Positions 1 to 6,830 are shown, numbered from the stretch's first letter. The stretch is DNA of 7,187 bases from an uncultured Lachnospiraceae bacterium (GCA_934371475.1 CAKRNX010000117.1:1-7187), one strand, 5' to 3'. Notes: a model not told the origin generated them from the letters alone. Translations and numbers: made by a program.

Positions 1-24
1 CCTAACTACAGTGTGGAGGAGTAA
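1..24 (+). CDS. possible 3' end of an upstream gene (partial)
   Basis: Read in frame 1, the first bases give seven sense codons (PNYSVEE) followed by TAA. An acidic tail of this kind is common, and a plus-strand terminator lies about 50 bp downstream, which implies that a plus-strand gene ends hereabouts. However, frame 2 is also open, up to a TGA at 65-67, so the reading frame cannot be fixed from so short a stretch. No product can be named. Confidence 0.3.
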   Translation, partial: PNYSVEE

Positions 25-72
25 GCTGATCAGGATAAGTACAAAAATTCCGCAAATGATTTGCTGAAAGGA

Positions 73-110
73 TCGTCAGTTCCGGTGTGTACCGGTTCTG
101 GCGATTTTTT
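73..110 (+). terminator. intrinsic terminator of the upstream gene
   Basis: The arms at 74-85 and 92-103 form a stem with four GC pairs next to the loop (CCGG/CCGG), an internal T-T/T-T mismatch, and six further pairs including one G-T. The loop is six bases. The stem is followed at once by A and six T residues (105-110). This is the classic rho-independent form and points to transcription entering from the left on the plus strand. Confidence 0.8.
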
Positions 111-144
111 ATTTCACAGGAAATTGCGTCCTGTGAAATAAAAA
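106..144. repeat. perfect 16-bp inverted repeat overlapping the terminator T-tract
   Basis: Positions 106-121 are perfectly complementary to 129-144, with a seven-base centre (122-128). The core is ATTTCACAGGA/TCCTGTGAAAT, flanked by five T on the left and five A on the right. The left T-run is also the T-tract of the terminator at 73-110. It is not itself a standard plus-strand terminator, because the right arm is followed by GCCTCC and not by T. It could be a protein-binding palindrome, an RNA hairpin, or the edge of a dispersed repeat. Confidence 0.75.
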
Positions 145-154
145 GCCTCCGGCG

Positions 155-189
155 GGCGCACATTGTCCGGTGGACAATGGTTTTGCGCC
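155..189. repeat. compound hairpin, candidate dispersed intergenic repeat
   Basis: CATTGTCC (161-168) pairs with GGACAATG (172-179) across a three-base loop. Outside it GGCGCA (155-160) pairs with TGCGCC (184-189), leaving a one-sided four-base bulge (180-183). That gives 14 Watson-Crick pairs in 35 bases with no coding role. I have the impression that this motif recurs in Lachnospiraceae intergenic regions, but I cannot confirm that here. Confidence 0.7.
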
Positions 190-191
190 GA

Positions 192-326
192 CCGAAACGG
201 AGTGTAGACTGCGCAGCCTATTTGGACATAAAAAACAGGTGCGAAAACAGTGATTCTATTGTATACTGAAAAATAGTATGGGTCGGCGGACCCTCGTTTT
301 GGTATGCCGGATATGGACAGTATCGG
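192..326 (+). other. candidate structured RNA / leader region upstream of the amidase
   Basis: Several helices that do not conflict can form here. CCGAAACG (192-199) pairs with CGTTTTGG (295-302) with one G-T pair; inside it CTATT (256-260) pairs with AATAG (272-276), and GGGTC (280-284) pairs with GACCC (289-293) around GGCG. Just after it, 307-313 pairs with 321-326, with G310 bulged. An alternative helix, 186-193 with 281-288, would compete with both the 155-189 hairpin and this arrangement. It matches no riboswitch class I recognise. A TATACT at 262-267 resembles a -10 box but lacks a convincing -35, so the operon promoter is not placed. Confidence 0.35.
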
Positions 327-366
327 TATTTCCAAATCAAAATAAGGGGATAAGGATTGAACAGGT

Positions 367-1149
367 ATGCAGAATAAAAAGAAAAAGAGACTTCTTTTGT
401 GGGTTGCGTTTGCGGAACTTGTGATCATAGTGATTGGTCTGATGATTGCGCTGTGGCCTAGGGATGACAAAGAACTGGATGCACTCTTGGAGCAGGATGT
501 TACATTTGAGTATGTGGAGGAGACTGAGACAGAAGCGGTAGCGGTACCGAGGCCGGATATTGATAAGCAGCTGCTGACAGTGAATGAATATTCGAGACCG
601 GGGATTAAAACGGACGGCATCAAATATATTGTTGTACATTATCTGGGGAACCCCAAGACTACGGCGCAGCAGAACCATGATTATTTTGAGAGTCTGAAGA
701 ATGATCTGGATGAGGTTTATATGAGTGCCAATTATATCGTGGGGCTGGACGGAGAAATTATTCAGTGTGTGCCGGACGATGAGATAGCTTACGCTTCCAA
801 CAATGAAAACCATGAGTCGATCTCGATTGAGAACTGCCACATGGATGATACAGGGAAACTGAATGAGGCAACCTATCACTCTCTGGTCAGTCTTGTAGCC
901 TACCTGTCGGAGAAATATCACCTGGACAGAGACCATATTATCCGCCATTATGACGTTACGGGGAAGATCTGCCCCAAGTATTATGTGGAGCATGAGGAGC
1001 GGTGGGAAGAATTTAAAGACGATGTGATGAATTACCGGGCAGAGTGTGAAAAAGAAGCGGAGGCTGCCAGAAGCACAGAAGAGACACAGATGGATGAACT
1101 GGCGGCGTATCTGGAGAGCGCGGCGATGGATGAGAGCGAAATGTCCTGA
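367..1149 (+). CDS. membrane-anchored N-acetylmuramoyl-L-alanine amidase (Amidase_2/T7-lysozyme fold)
   Basis: This is a zinc hydrolase predicted to cut the lactyl-amide bond between muramic acid and the stem peptide of peptidoglycan, acting outside the membrane. A lysine-rich start (residues 4-8) and a hydrophobic helix at about 9-30 act as an uncleaved anchor. An acidic linker (about 32-75) leads to the catalytic domain (about 84-215). The zinc ligands are H91 (VVHYLGN), H194 and C202 (RHYDVTGKICPKYY). K200 and Y123 sit where T7 lysozyme has its catalytic Lys128 and Tyr46; the H-K-C spacing is identical to that enzyme. A Glu-rich tail (227-258) follows. No SH3 or other wall-binding domain is seen. 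The ATG is preceded by only a modest AAGG about 11 bases upstream, but starting here keeps the whole anchor. The catalytic domain resembles clostridial prophage lysins, yet the anchor and operon context suggest a cellular wall-remodelling enzyme. Expression may be tied to the structured leader before it. Confidence 0.88.
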   Translation: MQNKKKKRLLLWVAFAELVIIVIGLMIALWPRDDKELDALLEQDVTFEYVEETETEAVAVPRPDIDKQLLTVNEYSRPGIKTDGIKYIVVHYLGNPKTTAQQNHDYFESLKNDLDEVYMSANYIVGLDGEIIQCVPDDEIAYASNNENHESISIENCHMDDTGKLNEATYHSLVSLVAYLSEKYHLDRDHIIRHYDVTGKICPKYYVEHEERWEEFKDDVMNYRAECEKEAEAARSTEETQMDELAAYLESAAMDESEMS

Positions 1150-1178
1150 ACGGGACTGAATGAAGGAGAGCTTGAGCG

Positions 1179-2711
1179 ATGATAAAACAACTGTATGAGA
1201 ATATATGCGAAGACCGGGATGTAAGGGCAAATCTGATTGCACTGCGGCAGGAACTGAAGGATAGAGCTGTCAGGAGAGCGTTTGCCTACCTTCTTGGAGG
1301 AGAATTCGGGCAGCTGACGCAGCTGCTTCATTCGGAAGATCCCAAGATCCGGAAAAATGCTGCACTGATTCTGGGAGATATGGAGACGGAGGATGTGCTT
1401 CCGTATCTTTATGATGCGTATCAGAGAGAAGAGACGTTGTTTGTGCGGAGCGATTATCTGAAAGCCATGGCAAAACTGGACTATCGGCCGTATCTGGAGA
1501 GGCTAAAGGATCGGATGGTGCAGCTTCAGGGGGCGGAATATACAGAAGAGAACAGAAAGCATTGCCGTGAGGAGCTCTGTCAGCTTCAGAATATGGTGCT
1601 GAAATATGAGAAGCCCAGAAAGCACAGGTTTATCGGGTATGATCCATCGCCGGAAGTGATTCTTGTGACAAATAAAAATCAGAAGAAAGCGACGGGCTGT
1701 CAGATCACATCCGGAACTGTGACGGAGCTGGGACAGGGATTTCGCGTAAAGGGCGGCAATCTGAAGGAGCTGCTCTCAATCCGGACAGTGCAGGAGCTGC
1801 TGTTTCCGATTGCAGGCAGCAGGCCGGTTTCCGGTTCGCCGGAGGAGATCGGAAAAGCGCTGGCACGTCTTGACATTGCAGGATATCTGGAAGATCTGCA
1901 TAAGGGAAGCGGGTGTTTTTATTACAGAATAGAGGTAAAAGGTCCGATGCCGTTAGATAAGAAGGGAACTTTTATCCGGAAAGTGACAGAGATTCTGGAC
2001 GAAAGCTCCGGCGGAAAACTGCGCAACAGCGCAGCGGAGTATGAGGCGGAGATCCGTCTGCTGGAACGCAGGGACGGTTCGTTCATCCCGATGCTCAAGC
2101 TCTATACGATCGCAGATCAGCGTTTTGCATACCGCAGAGAGTCCGTGGCGGCATCGATTTCACCGGTTAACGCGGCACTGACAGTCCGGCTGGCAAGTCC
2201 GTGGATGAAGGATAATGCGCAGGTCCTGGATCCGTTCTGCGGTGTGGGAACTATGCTGCTGGAGCGAAACCATGCAGTGCCGGCAGCGCATATGTATGGC
2301 GTGGATATTTTTGGAGAGGCTATAGAAAAAGCAAGAAAAAATACGGAGAGAGACGGAAGTATCGTTCATTATATCAACAGGGATTTCTTTGAATTTACCC
2401 ATGACTATCTGTTTGATGAGATTATCACAGATATGCCGAGGGCATCCAGGGAAGGCGGAGTACAGGAGCTGGCTCTTCTGTACCGGCGTTTTGCAGGGAA
2501 AGCGCTGTGCCATTTGAAGGACGGAGCTGTCGTGATCCTGTATACGATGGATCCGGATCTGGCAGAGCGCGAAATCCTGACACAGGTGGAATATAAAAAG
2601 CTGGCCAGTTTTTTGATTAATGAAAAGAATGGAACATCTGTATATGTGCTGCAGGTACATTTACAGCCGCACGGGAGGTTAGACGATGACGAAAATAAAG
2701 AAACGCAGTGA
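1179..2711 (+). CDS. HEAT-repeat / TRM11-UPF0020-like SAM-dependent methyltransferase fusion
   Basis: A predicted cytoplasmic SAM-dependent methyltransferase, probably acting on RNA. Residues about 15-115 look like alpha-helical HEAT-type repeats (for example IRKNAALILGDM at 57-68, then a second copy around 75-100), a protein or RNA docking surface. Residues about 155-330 resemble the RNA-binding front part of Trm11/Trm14-type enzymes (GFRVKGGNLKELLSIRTVQE, 187-206). The Rossmann domain has motif I VLDPFCGVGTMLLER (349-363) and the acidic ribose-binding loop GVDI (374-377). Motif IV reads TDMPRAS (417-423) where relatives have a (D/N)PP(Y/F) or DLPFG form, so the usual aromatic is Arg. The family typically makes N2-methylguanine in tRNA or rRNA, but the substrate here is unknown. 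AAGGAG at 1163-1168, ten bases before the ATG, supports the start. It lies 29 bp after the amidase and overlaps pepF by 26 bp. Confidence 0.8.
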   Translation: MIKQLYENICEDRDVRANLIALRQELKDRAVRRAFAYLLGGEFGQLTQLLHSEDPKIRKNAALILGDMETEDVLPYLYDAYQREETLFVRSDYLKAMAKLDYRPYLERLKDRMVQLQGAEYTEENRKHCREELCQLQNMVLKYEKPRKHRFIGYDPSPEVILVTNKNQKKATGCQITSGTVTELGQGFRVKGGNLKELLSIRTVQELLFPIAGSRPVSGSPEEIGKALARLDIAGYLEDLHKGSGCFYYRIEVKGPMPLDKKGTFIRKVTEILDESSGGKLRNSAAEYEAEIRLLERRDGSFIPMLKLYTIADQRFAYRRESVAASISPVNAALTVRLASPWMKDNAQVLDPFCGVGTMLLERNHAVPAAHMYGVDIFGEAIEKARKNTERDGSIVHYINRDFFEFTHDYLFDEIITDMPRASREGGVQELALLYRRFAGKALCHLKDGAVVILYTMDPDLAEREILTQVEYKKLASFLINEKNGTSVYVLQVHLQPHGRLDDDENKETQ

Positions 2712-4482
2712 GCAGCGCAGGGAAGATACCTGGGATCTGGAGGCAATTTATCAGAAAAATTCGGACTGGGAAGAAGATGCGGCATGTTTGGAGCAACAGC
2801 TGGAGGAGTTTGGCAGTCTGAAAGGGCGGCTGGGCGAGAGCAGCGCCAGCATGCTTCAGATAATGGAAACGTACTGCCGGATCAATGAGCTGACCTGGAA
2901 ACTGTATGCTTATGCAAGTATGCGGCTGGATGAGGATACGACAGACAGCTATTATCAGCAGATGGAGAGTAAAGCCAGGACACTGGCGATTCGTCTTGGC
3001 ACAGAATGTGCCTGGGTAGAACCGGAGATCCTGGAGATGGATCGGGAGAAACTTGAAAGTTTTCTGGCAGAAAATTATAAGCTGCGGCTTTATCGGATTT
3101 ATTTGGAGGAGATCCAGAGAAGAAAAGAACACACGCTTTCAGATGAGACAGAGCGGCTGCTGGCGCAGGCGTCCCGGCTGGGGCAGGCACCTTACCAGGT
3201 GTATTCCATGTTTCAGAATGCAGATCTGACATTTGAACCGGTAAAAGGAGCAGACGGGGAAATGATGCCGCTGACACAGGAGACGTTTGTGGCGCTGGAA
3301 CAGAACTTGGACAGAGAGATTCGCAGTGCGGCTTTCGCGCAGTTTTACCGGGAATACGTCCGGTTTGGCAATACGCTGGCGGCGCTGTTTGAAGCAAACG
3401 TGCAGCAGGAGCTGTTTTTTGCCCGTCAGAGAAACTATGGCAGTTCGCTGGAGATGGAGCTGGACGATGCCCAGATACCGGTGAGTGTTTATCATCAGCT
3501 GATTGGTACGGTACATGACAATCTGCCGTCCATGCATCGCTATGTGACGCTGCGTAAAAAGCTTCTGGGGGTTGAGGAGCTTCATATGTATGATGTGTAT
3601 GTGCCCATGACGGGAGCCGTGCAGAAAACGTACACATTCGAAGAAGCCAAGCAGATGGTACTGGAAGGCCTGAGACCTCAGGGGGAGGAATATCTGTCAA
3701 TCCTGAAAAAAGGAATGGACAGCCGGTGGATTGATGTCTATGAGAATGAGGGAAAGCGTTCAGGCGCATATTCGGGCGGAAGTTATTTGACTGCGCCCTA
3801 TGTGCTGATGAATTATCAGGGAACGCTGAACCATGTCTTTACGCTGGCTCACGAGTTGGGGCATTCCGTGCACAGTTACTATACGAGGCATACGCAGCCG
3901 TATATTTACGGGGATTATAAGATTTTTGTGGCAGAGGTGGCTTCGACATGCAATGAGGCACTCTTGATCCGCAGTCTTCTGCAGAAAACGTCAGACAGGC
4001 AGGAGAGAGCGTATCTGGTCAATTATTTTCTGGAACAGTTTAAGGGAACGCTGTTCCGTCAGACGATGTTTGCAGAATTTGAGCTGATCACACATGAGAG
4101 GGCAGCGCGGGGGGAAAGCCTGAATGCCGAGGCACTGTGTGGAATTTACCTGGATCTGAACCGGAAGTATTTCGGCGATGAGATGGTATCTGATCCTGAG
4201 ATTGCCTGGGAATGGGCAAGGATTCCGCATTTTTACCGACCATTCTATGTATATCAGTATGCGACGGGATTTTCAGCTGCGATTGCGATTGCAGAGAAAA
4301 TCTGGAAGGGAGAGCCGCAGGCGGTGGAAAATTATAGAAAATTCCTCTGCGGAGGCAGTTCCATGAGCCCGATTGAGCTGCTGAAACTTTGCGGGGTAGA
4401 TATGACCAGCCCGGCGCCGGTGCAGAATGCGTTGGATCTGTTTGCAGAATATCTGGGAGAAATGGAAAAAAGCACAGAGTAG
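2686..4482 (+). CDS. pepF: oligoendopeptidase F (M3 family zinc metallopeptidase)
   Basis: A cytoplasmic zinc endopeptidase that cleaves short oligopeptides, in peptide recycling and nutrition. At 598 residues it matches the usual PepF length of about 600. The N-terminal helical part begins with the family-typical EDTWDLEAIY (13-22). The catalytic part has FTLAHELGHSVHS (385-397), in which H389 and H393 bind zinc and E390 is the general base; the third ligand is E417 in FVAEVAST. The substrate-stabilising segment HFYRPFYVYQYATG runs 515-528. GGGAGG at 2673-2678, seven bases before the ATG, fixes the start inside the end of the methyltransferase gene, so the two genes overlap by 26 bp in different frames and are likely translationally coupled. 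No signal peptide is visible, and no key residue is missing. Confidence 0.95.
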   Translation: MTKIKKRSEQRREDTWDLEAIYQKNSDWEEDAACLEQQLEEFGSLKGRLGESSASMLQIMETYCRINELTWKLYAYASMRLDEDTTDSYYQQMESKARTLAIRLGTECAWVEPEILEMDREKLESFLAENYKLRLYRIYLEEIQRRKEHTLSDETERLLAQASRLGQAPYQVYSMFQNADLTFEPVKGADGEMMPLTQETFVALEQNLDREIRSAAFAQFYREYVRFGNTLAALFEANVQQELFFARQRNYGSSLEMELDDAQIPVSVYHQLIGTVHDNLPSMHRYVTLRKKLLGVEELHMYDVYVPMTGAVQKTYTFEEAKQMVLEGLRPQGEEYLSILKKGMDSRWIDVYENEGKRSGAYSGGSYLTAPYVLMNYQGTLNHVFTLAHELGHSVHSYYTRHTQPYIYGDYKIFVAEVASTCNEALLIRSLLQKTSDRQERAYLVNYFLEQFKGTLFRQTMFAEFELITHERAARGESLNAEALCGIYLDLNRKYFGDEMVSDPEIAWEWARIPHFYRPFYVYQYATGFSAAIAIAEKIWKGEPQAVENYRKFLCGGSSMSPIELLKLCGVDMTSPAPVQNALDLFAEYLGEMEKSTE

Positions 4483-4497
4483 GAGCTTAAGAGAAGG

Positions 4498-5925
4498 ATG
4501 GAAAGACAAAATACAAAAGGGATAAAAAGATTTTTCGGAGACAGGAATTTTTATCGGATGCTGGCAGTGATTGCGCTGCCGATCCTGGTACAGAACGGAA
4601 TTACCAATTTTGTGAACCTGCTCGACAACATTATGGTGGGGCAGACCGGAACAGAGCAGATGTCAGGTGTAGCTGTGGCCAATCAGCTGATTTTTGTATT
4701 TGATATCTGTATTTTTGGTATTGTGTCCGGCGCGGGGATTTTCGGTGCGCAGTATTTCGGAAATGGGAACAAAGAAGGATTTCGCAATACGTTTCGTTTT
4801 AAATTGATATACGGAACGCTGGCCGCTGTGGTCGGACTGCTGATTTTCTGGTTCTTCGGGGAGGATCTGATCCGACAGTATCTGCATGAGGGCAGCAGTG
4901 CGGGCAATCTGGAGGAGACGCTGGTTTATGGGAAGCAGTATCTTCGCATTATGATGATCGGTCTGCCGCCATTCGTGATCTCACAGGCATATACCAGCAG
5001 CCTCAGAGAGATGGGCAAGACCATGCTGCCGATGTTTTCAGGCATAGTAGCCATTGCGGTTAATATCTTCCTGAATTATGTGCTGATTTTTGGTAAGTTC
5101 GGGGCTCCGGCACTGGGTGTGGCGGGGGCTGCGATTGCTACGGTCATTGCACGTTTTGCTGAGACTGCCGTGGCGGCGGTGATTGTGGGCAAAAGGTCAC
5201 AGGAGTATCCTTTTGCGCACCAGGTGTTCCGTACACTTATTGTTCCGTGGGAACTGCAGAAAAAAATCCTGATTAAGGGATCGCCGCTGATGATCAATGA
5301 GGCTCTGTGGGCAGCCGGTATGGCAATGCTGAGCCAGAGTTACTCGACCAGAGGACTTGCAGTGGTAGCGGCAGTCAACATCAGTTCTACGATTTTTAAT
5401 GTGTTTAATGTGCTGTATATTTCTCTGGGAAATGCGGTTTCTATTATCGTAGGCCAGACGCTGGGGGCCGGTCGGATGGAAGAAGCCAAGGATATTGATA
5501 CCAAGCTGATTGCGGCATCTGTGCTCAGCTGCGCTGCGCTTGGAGTGGTGATGGCAGTGGTGGCGCCTTTATTTCCGCGTATTTATAATACGACATCGGA
5601 GGTGCGCGATCTGGCTTCCGGCTTTATCAGGATCCTGGCGGTATTCATGCCGGTGCAGGCTTTTATCAACGCCTGCTACTTTACGCTGCGTTCCGGCGGC
5701 AAGACAGTGGTCACAATGTTATTTGACAGTGTGTTTGTCTGGACGGTGAGCATTCCGCTGGCAAGGATTCTGACGGGGCGGACAGCACTGCCGATTCTTG
5801 TGATCTATTTCTGTTGTCAGGCGGTGGAACTGCTGAAGGCACTGATCGGCTATATTCTGCTGAAAAAGGGCGTATGGCTGCACAATATTGTAGATGGAAA
5901 TGAGGAGGAGGGCATCCGGGCATGA
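4498..5925 (+). CDS. MATE family multidrug efflux transporter (NorM/DinF type)
   Basis: An inner-membrane antiporter expected to export cationic drugs or metabolites in exchange for Na+ or H+. The 475 residues form about twelve hydrophobic segments in two MatE halves (roughly 20-230 and 258-455). The first half has the characteristic NFVNLLDNIMVGQTG (37-51) and a following GVAVANQ; loop sequences such as SLREMGKT (168-175) and the matching LRSGGKT (397-403) mark the pseudo-symmetry between halves. Export substrates cannot be read from sequence. The start lies 15 bp after pepF. The best ribosome site, AGGAG at 4481-4485, overlaps the pepF stop codon and is 12 bases away, longer than usual, while GAGAAGG directly abuts the ATG; translation may rely on coupling to pepF. 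It overlaps the next gene by ATGA. Confidence 0.93.
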   Translation: MERQNTKGIKRFFGDRNFYRMLAVIALPILVQNGITNFVNLLDNIMVGQTGTEQMSGVAVANQLIFVFDICIFGIVSGAGIFGAQYFGNGNKEGFRNTFRFKLIYGTLAAVVGLLIFWFFGEDLIRQYLHEGSSAGNLEETLVYGKQYLRIMMIGLPPFVISQAYTSSLREMGKTMLPMFSGIVAIAVNIFLNYVLIFGKFGAPALGVAGAAIATVIARFAETAVAAVIVGKRSQEYPFAHQVFRTLIVPWELQKKILIKGSPLMINEALWAAGMAMLSQSYSTRGLAVVAAVNISSTIFNVFNVLYISLGNAVSIIVGQTLGAGRMEEAKDIDTKLIAASVLSCAALGVVMAVVAPLFPRIYNTTSEVRDLASGFIRILAVFMPVQAFINACYFTLRSGGKTVVTMLFDSVFVWTVSIPLARILTGRTALPILVIYFCCQAVELLKALIGYILLKKGVWLHNIVDGNEEEGIRA

Positions 5926-6689
5926 ATTTGTACGAAGCGGTATATGAGAGAAAATCAGTTCGAAAATATGTGATGGAGCCGGTAGACCAGGCGATACTGG
6001 ATGGAGTATTCCGATTCGCAGATCAGCTGGATCCGCTGATGCCGGCTTCGAACATCAGGCTGGAGATTGTGGATAACCTGGCAAAAAAAGGACAGATGCG
6101 TGGATTGTTCCGGGTAGATGCGCCCTGCTATCTTCTGATCTATACGGACAACAAAGAGAAAGCGGAACTGAACGCAGGCTACATCATGGAGCATATTTCC
6201 TTGTATCTGATGACAAAGGGGATCGGGAGCTGTTTCCAGGGTGGCATCAGAAAGAAAAAGGATGCGCCGGAAGAGGGAATGCACTATGTGATGGCTCTGG
6301 CTTTCGGAAAACCGGCAGAGAAACTGATCCGTCAGGGGTACCAGGCAAAAAGACTGGATATGGAAGAACTGTGCGCATTCAAAGAGAGACCCAAAACATG
6401 GGTGAGGGAAATCCTGGAGGCGGCCAGACTGGCTCCGTCTGCCTTAAATGGTCAGCCGTGGCGTTTTGTAGTATATGAAAACCGGGTACATGTGTTTCTG
6501 AAAAAATCGGCAGAACACCGCAGTCTGTGGAGCCCGCATACCGAGTTTGACATGGGCGTGATGCTGGCTAACATGAATGTGGCAGCAGAGGAGATTTGGG
6601 TGGATCTGGATATGATACGTCTGGAGCAGATCAGCCACAGAGAGCTATCAAATCACAGATATCTTCTCAGTATTTTAGAGCGTGCCTGA
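5922..6689 (+). CDS. nitroreductase-fold flavoprotein (TM1586-like, two-half architecture)
   Basis: Probably an FMN-dependent NAD(P)H oxidoreductase of the nitroreductase superfamily, cytoplasmic; the substrate is unknown. The N-terminus has the phosphate-binding signature ERKSVRKY (9-16), but the next part lacks the usual AAR-APS-N-QPW segment. That segment, ILEAARLAPSALNGQPWRFVV (164-184), appears only in the second half, after about 150 residues. The pattern of one motif set split over two halves fits the pseudo-dimeric TM1586-type nitroreductases (about 200-255 residues) better than the common homodimeric ones. A middle segment (about 85-108: GYIMEHISLYLMTKGIGSCF) resembles the FMN-face helix plus G-S-C motif. 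The start is an ATGA overlap with the MATE stop, with GGAGGG at 5907-5912 nine bases upstream. It is the last gene of the operon. Confidence 0.85.
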   Translation: MNLYEAVYERKSVRKYVMEPVDQAILDGVFRFADQLDPLMPASNIRLEIVDNLAKKGQMRGLFRVDAPCYLLIYTDNKEKAELNAGYIMEHISLYLMTKGIGSCFQGGIRKKKDAPEEGMHYVMALAFGKPAEKLIRQGYQAKRLDMEELCAFKERPKTWVREILEAARLAPSALNGQPWRFVVYENRVHVFLKKSAEHRSLWSPHTEFDMGVMLANMNVAAEEIWVDLDMIRLEQISHRELSNHRYLLSILERA

Positions 6690-6726
6690 AAAATTGGATA
6701 AATTGAAAGGTTTTTTTGGCATGCTC
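6678..6726. other. inverted repeat across the last stop codon, possible atypical operon terminator
   Basis: GAGCGTGCC (6678-6686) pairs with GGCATGCTC (6718-6726) with one G-T pair. Next to it AAAAA (6689-6693) can extend the stem against TTTTT (6711-6715). The TGA stop lies within the left side. Seven T residues (6711-6717) are inside the structure and not after it, and 6727 onward is purine-rich, so it does not fit the standard terminator form. No better terminator for the operon is visible before the tRNA genes. Confidence 0.4.
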
Positions 6727-6830
6727 TGATGCGAGAGGAAGAGAAAGATCAAAAGAGGGTGGCAGAAACAGTAAGACAAAAAGAAACAGGAGAGATAAAA
6801 GTCTGAAAATAAAAAAAACAGAAAAAACAG
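6727..6830 (+). promoter_or_regulatory. purine-rich spacer with A-tracts upstream of the tRNA promoter (possible UP-like element)
   Basis: This non-coding stretch is heavily A/G on the plus strand. Close to the -35 box it carries A-runs at 6797-6800, 6806-6809, 6811-6818 and 6822-6827, the last two centred 10 bp apart, about one helical turn. A-tracts immediately upstream of -35 are known to raise the activity of stable-RNA promoters through the RNA polymerase alpha subunit or DNA curvature. That role is inferred from position and composition. Confidence 0.45.

Larger units (their letters stand above)
25..366. other. 342-bp intergenic region before the operon
   Basis: No credible gene lies here; the open frames on both strands are short, run through the hairpins and lack ribosome sites. 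From left to right it holds a 13-bp palindrome (52-64, GCAAAT-G-ATTTGC), the upstream gene's terminator, the 16-bp inverted repeat, the compound hairpin and the folded stretch to 326. The last 40 bases are A-rich and contain the weak ribosome site of the amidase. A promoter for the operon is expected here but none stands out. Confidence 0.7.

Noticed and set aside
111..144. TTTCACAGG shared between the upstream inverted repeat and the tRNA spacers (6971-6979)
   Set aside because: Only nine bases match and the flanks differ, so chance is adequate to explain it.
262..267. TATACT as the -10 box of the operon promoter
   Set aside because: No -35 with better than about two matches lies 16-18 bp upstream; TGGACA at 223-228 is 33 bp away. 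Kept only as a remark in the leader entry.
87..269. A 60-codon plus-strand frame in the first intergenic region, and the minus-strand frame from 623 to 114 over it
   Set aside because: Both run through the terminator and hairpins, lack plausible ribosome sites, and their sequence is explained by the inverted repeats.
106..302. CRISPR-like repeats in the early intergenic region, or 111-bp CRISPR-like array at the right end
   Set aside because: The left region has inverted, not direct, repeats; the right array has identical spacers and its repeat is a complete tRNA gene.
367..1149. The amidase as evidence of a prophage lysis cassette
   Set aside because: No holin, tail or other phage gene is adjacent, the protein has a membrane anchor, and the following genes are cellular.
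337..1242. A long minus-strand open frame (301 codons) opposite the amidase
   Set aside because: It lies antisense to a gene with full catalytic motifs, is rich in Ile, His, Phe and Arg as shadow frames are, has no recognisable domain, and does not fit the plus-strand operon.
2882..3769. A minus-strand open frame of 295 codons opposite pepF
   Set aside because: It is Pro/Ser/Ala/His-rich, has no family resemblance, and is fully antisense to pepF, whose protein is unambiguous.
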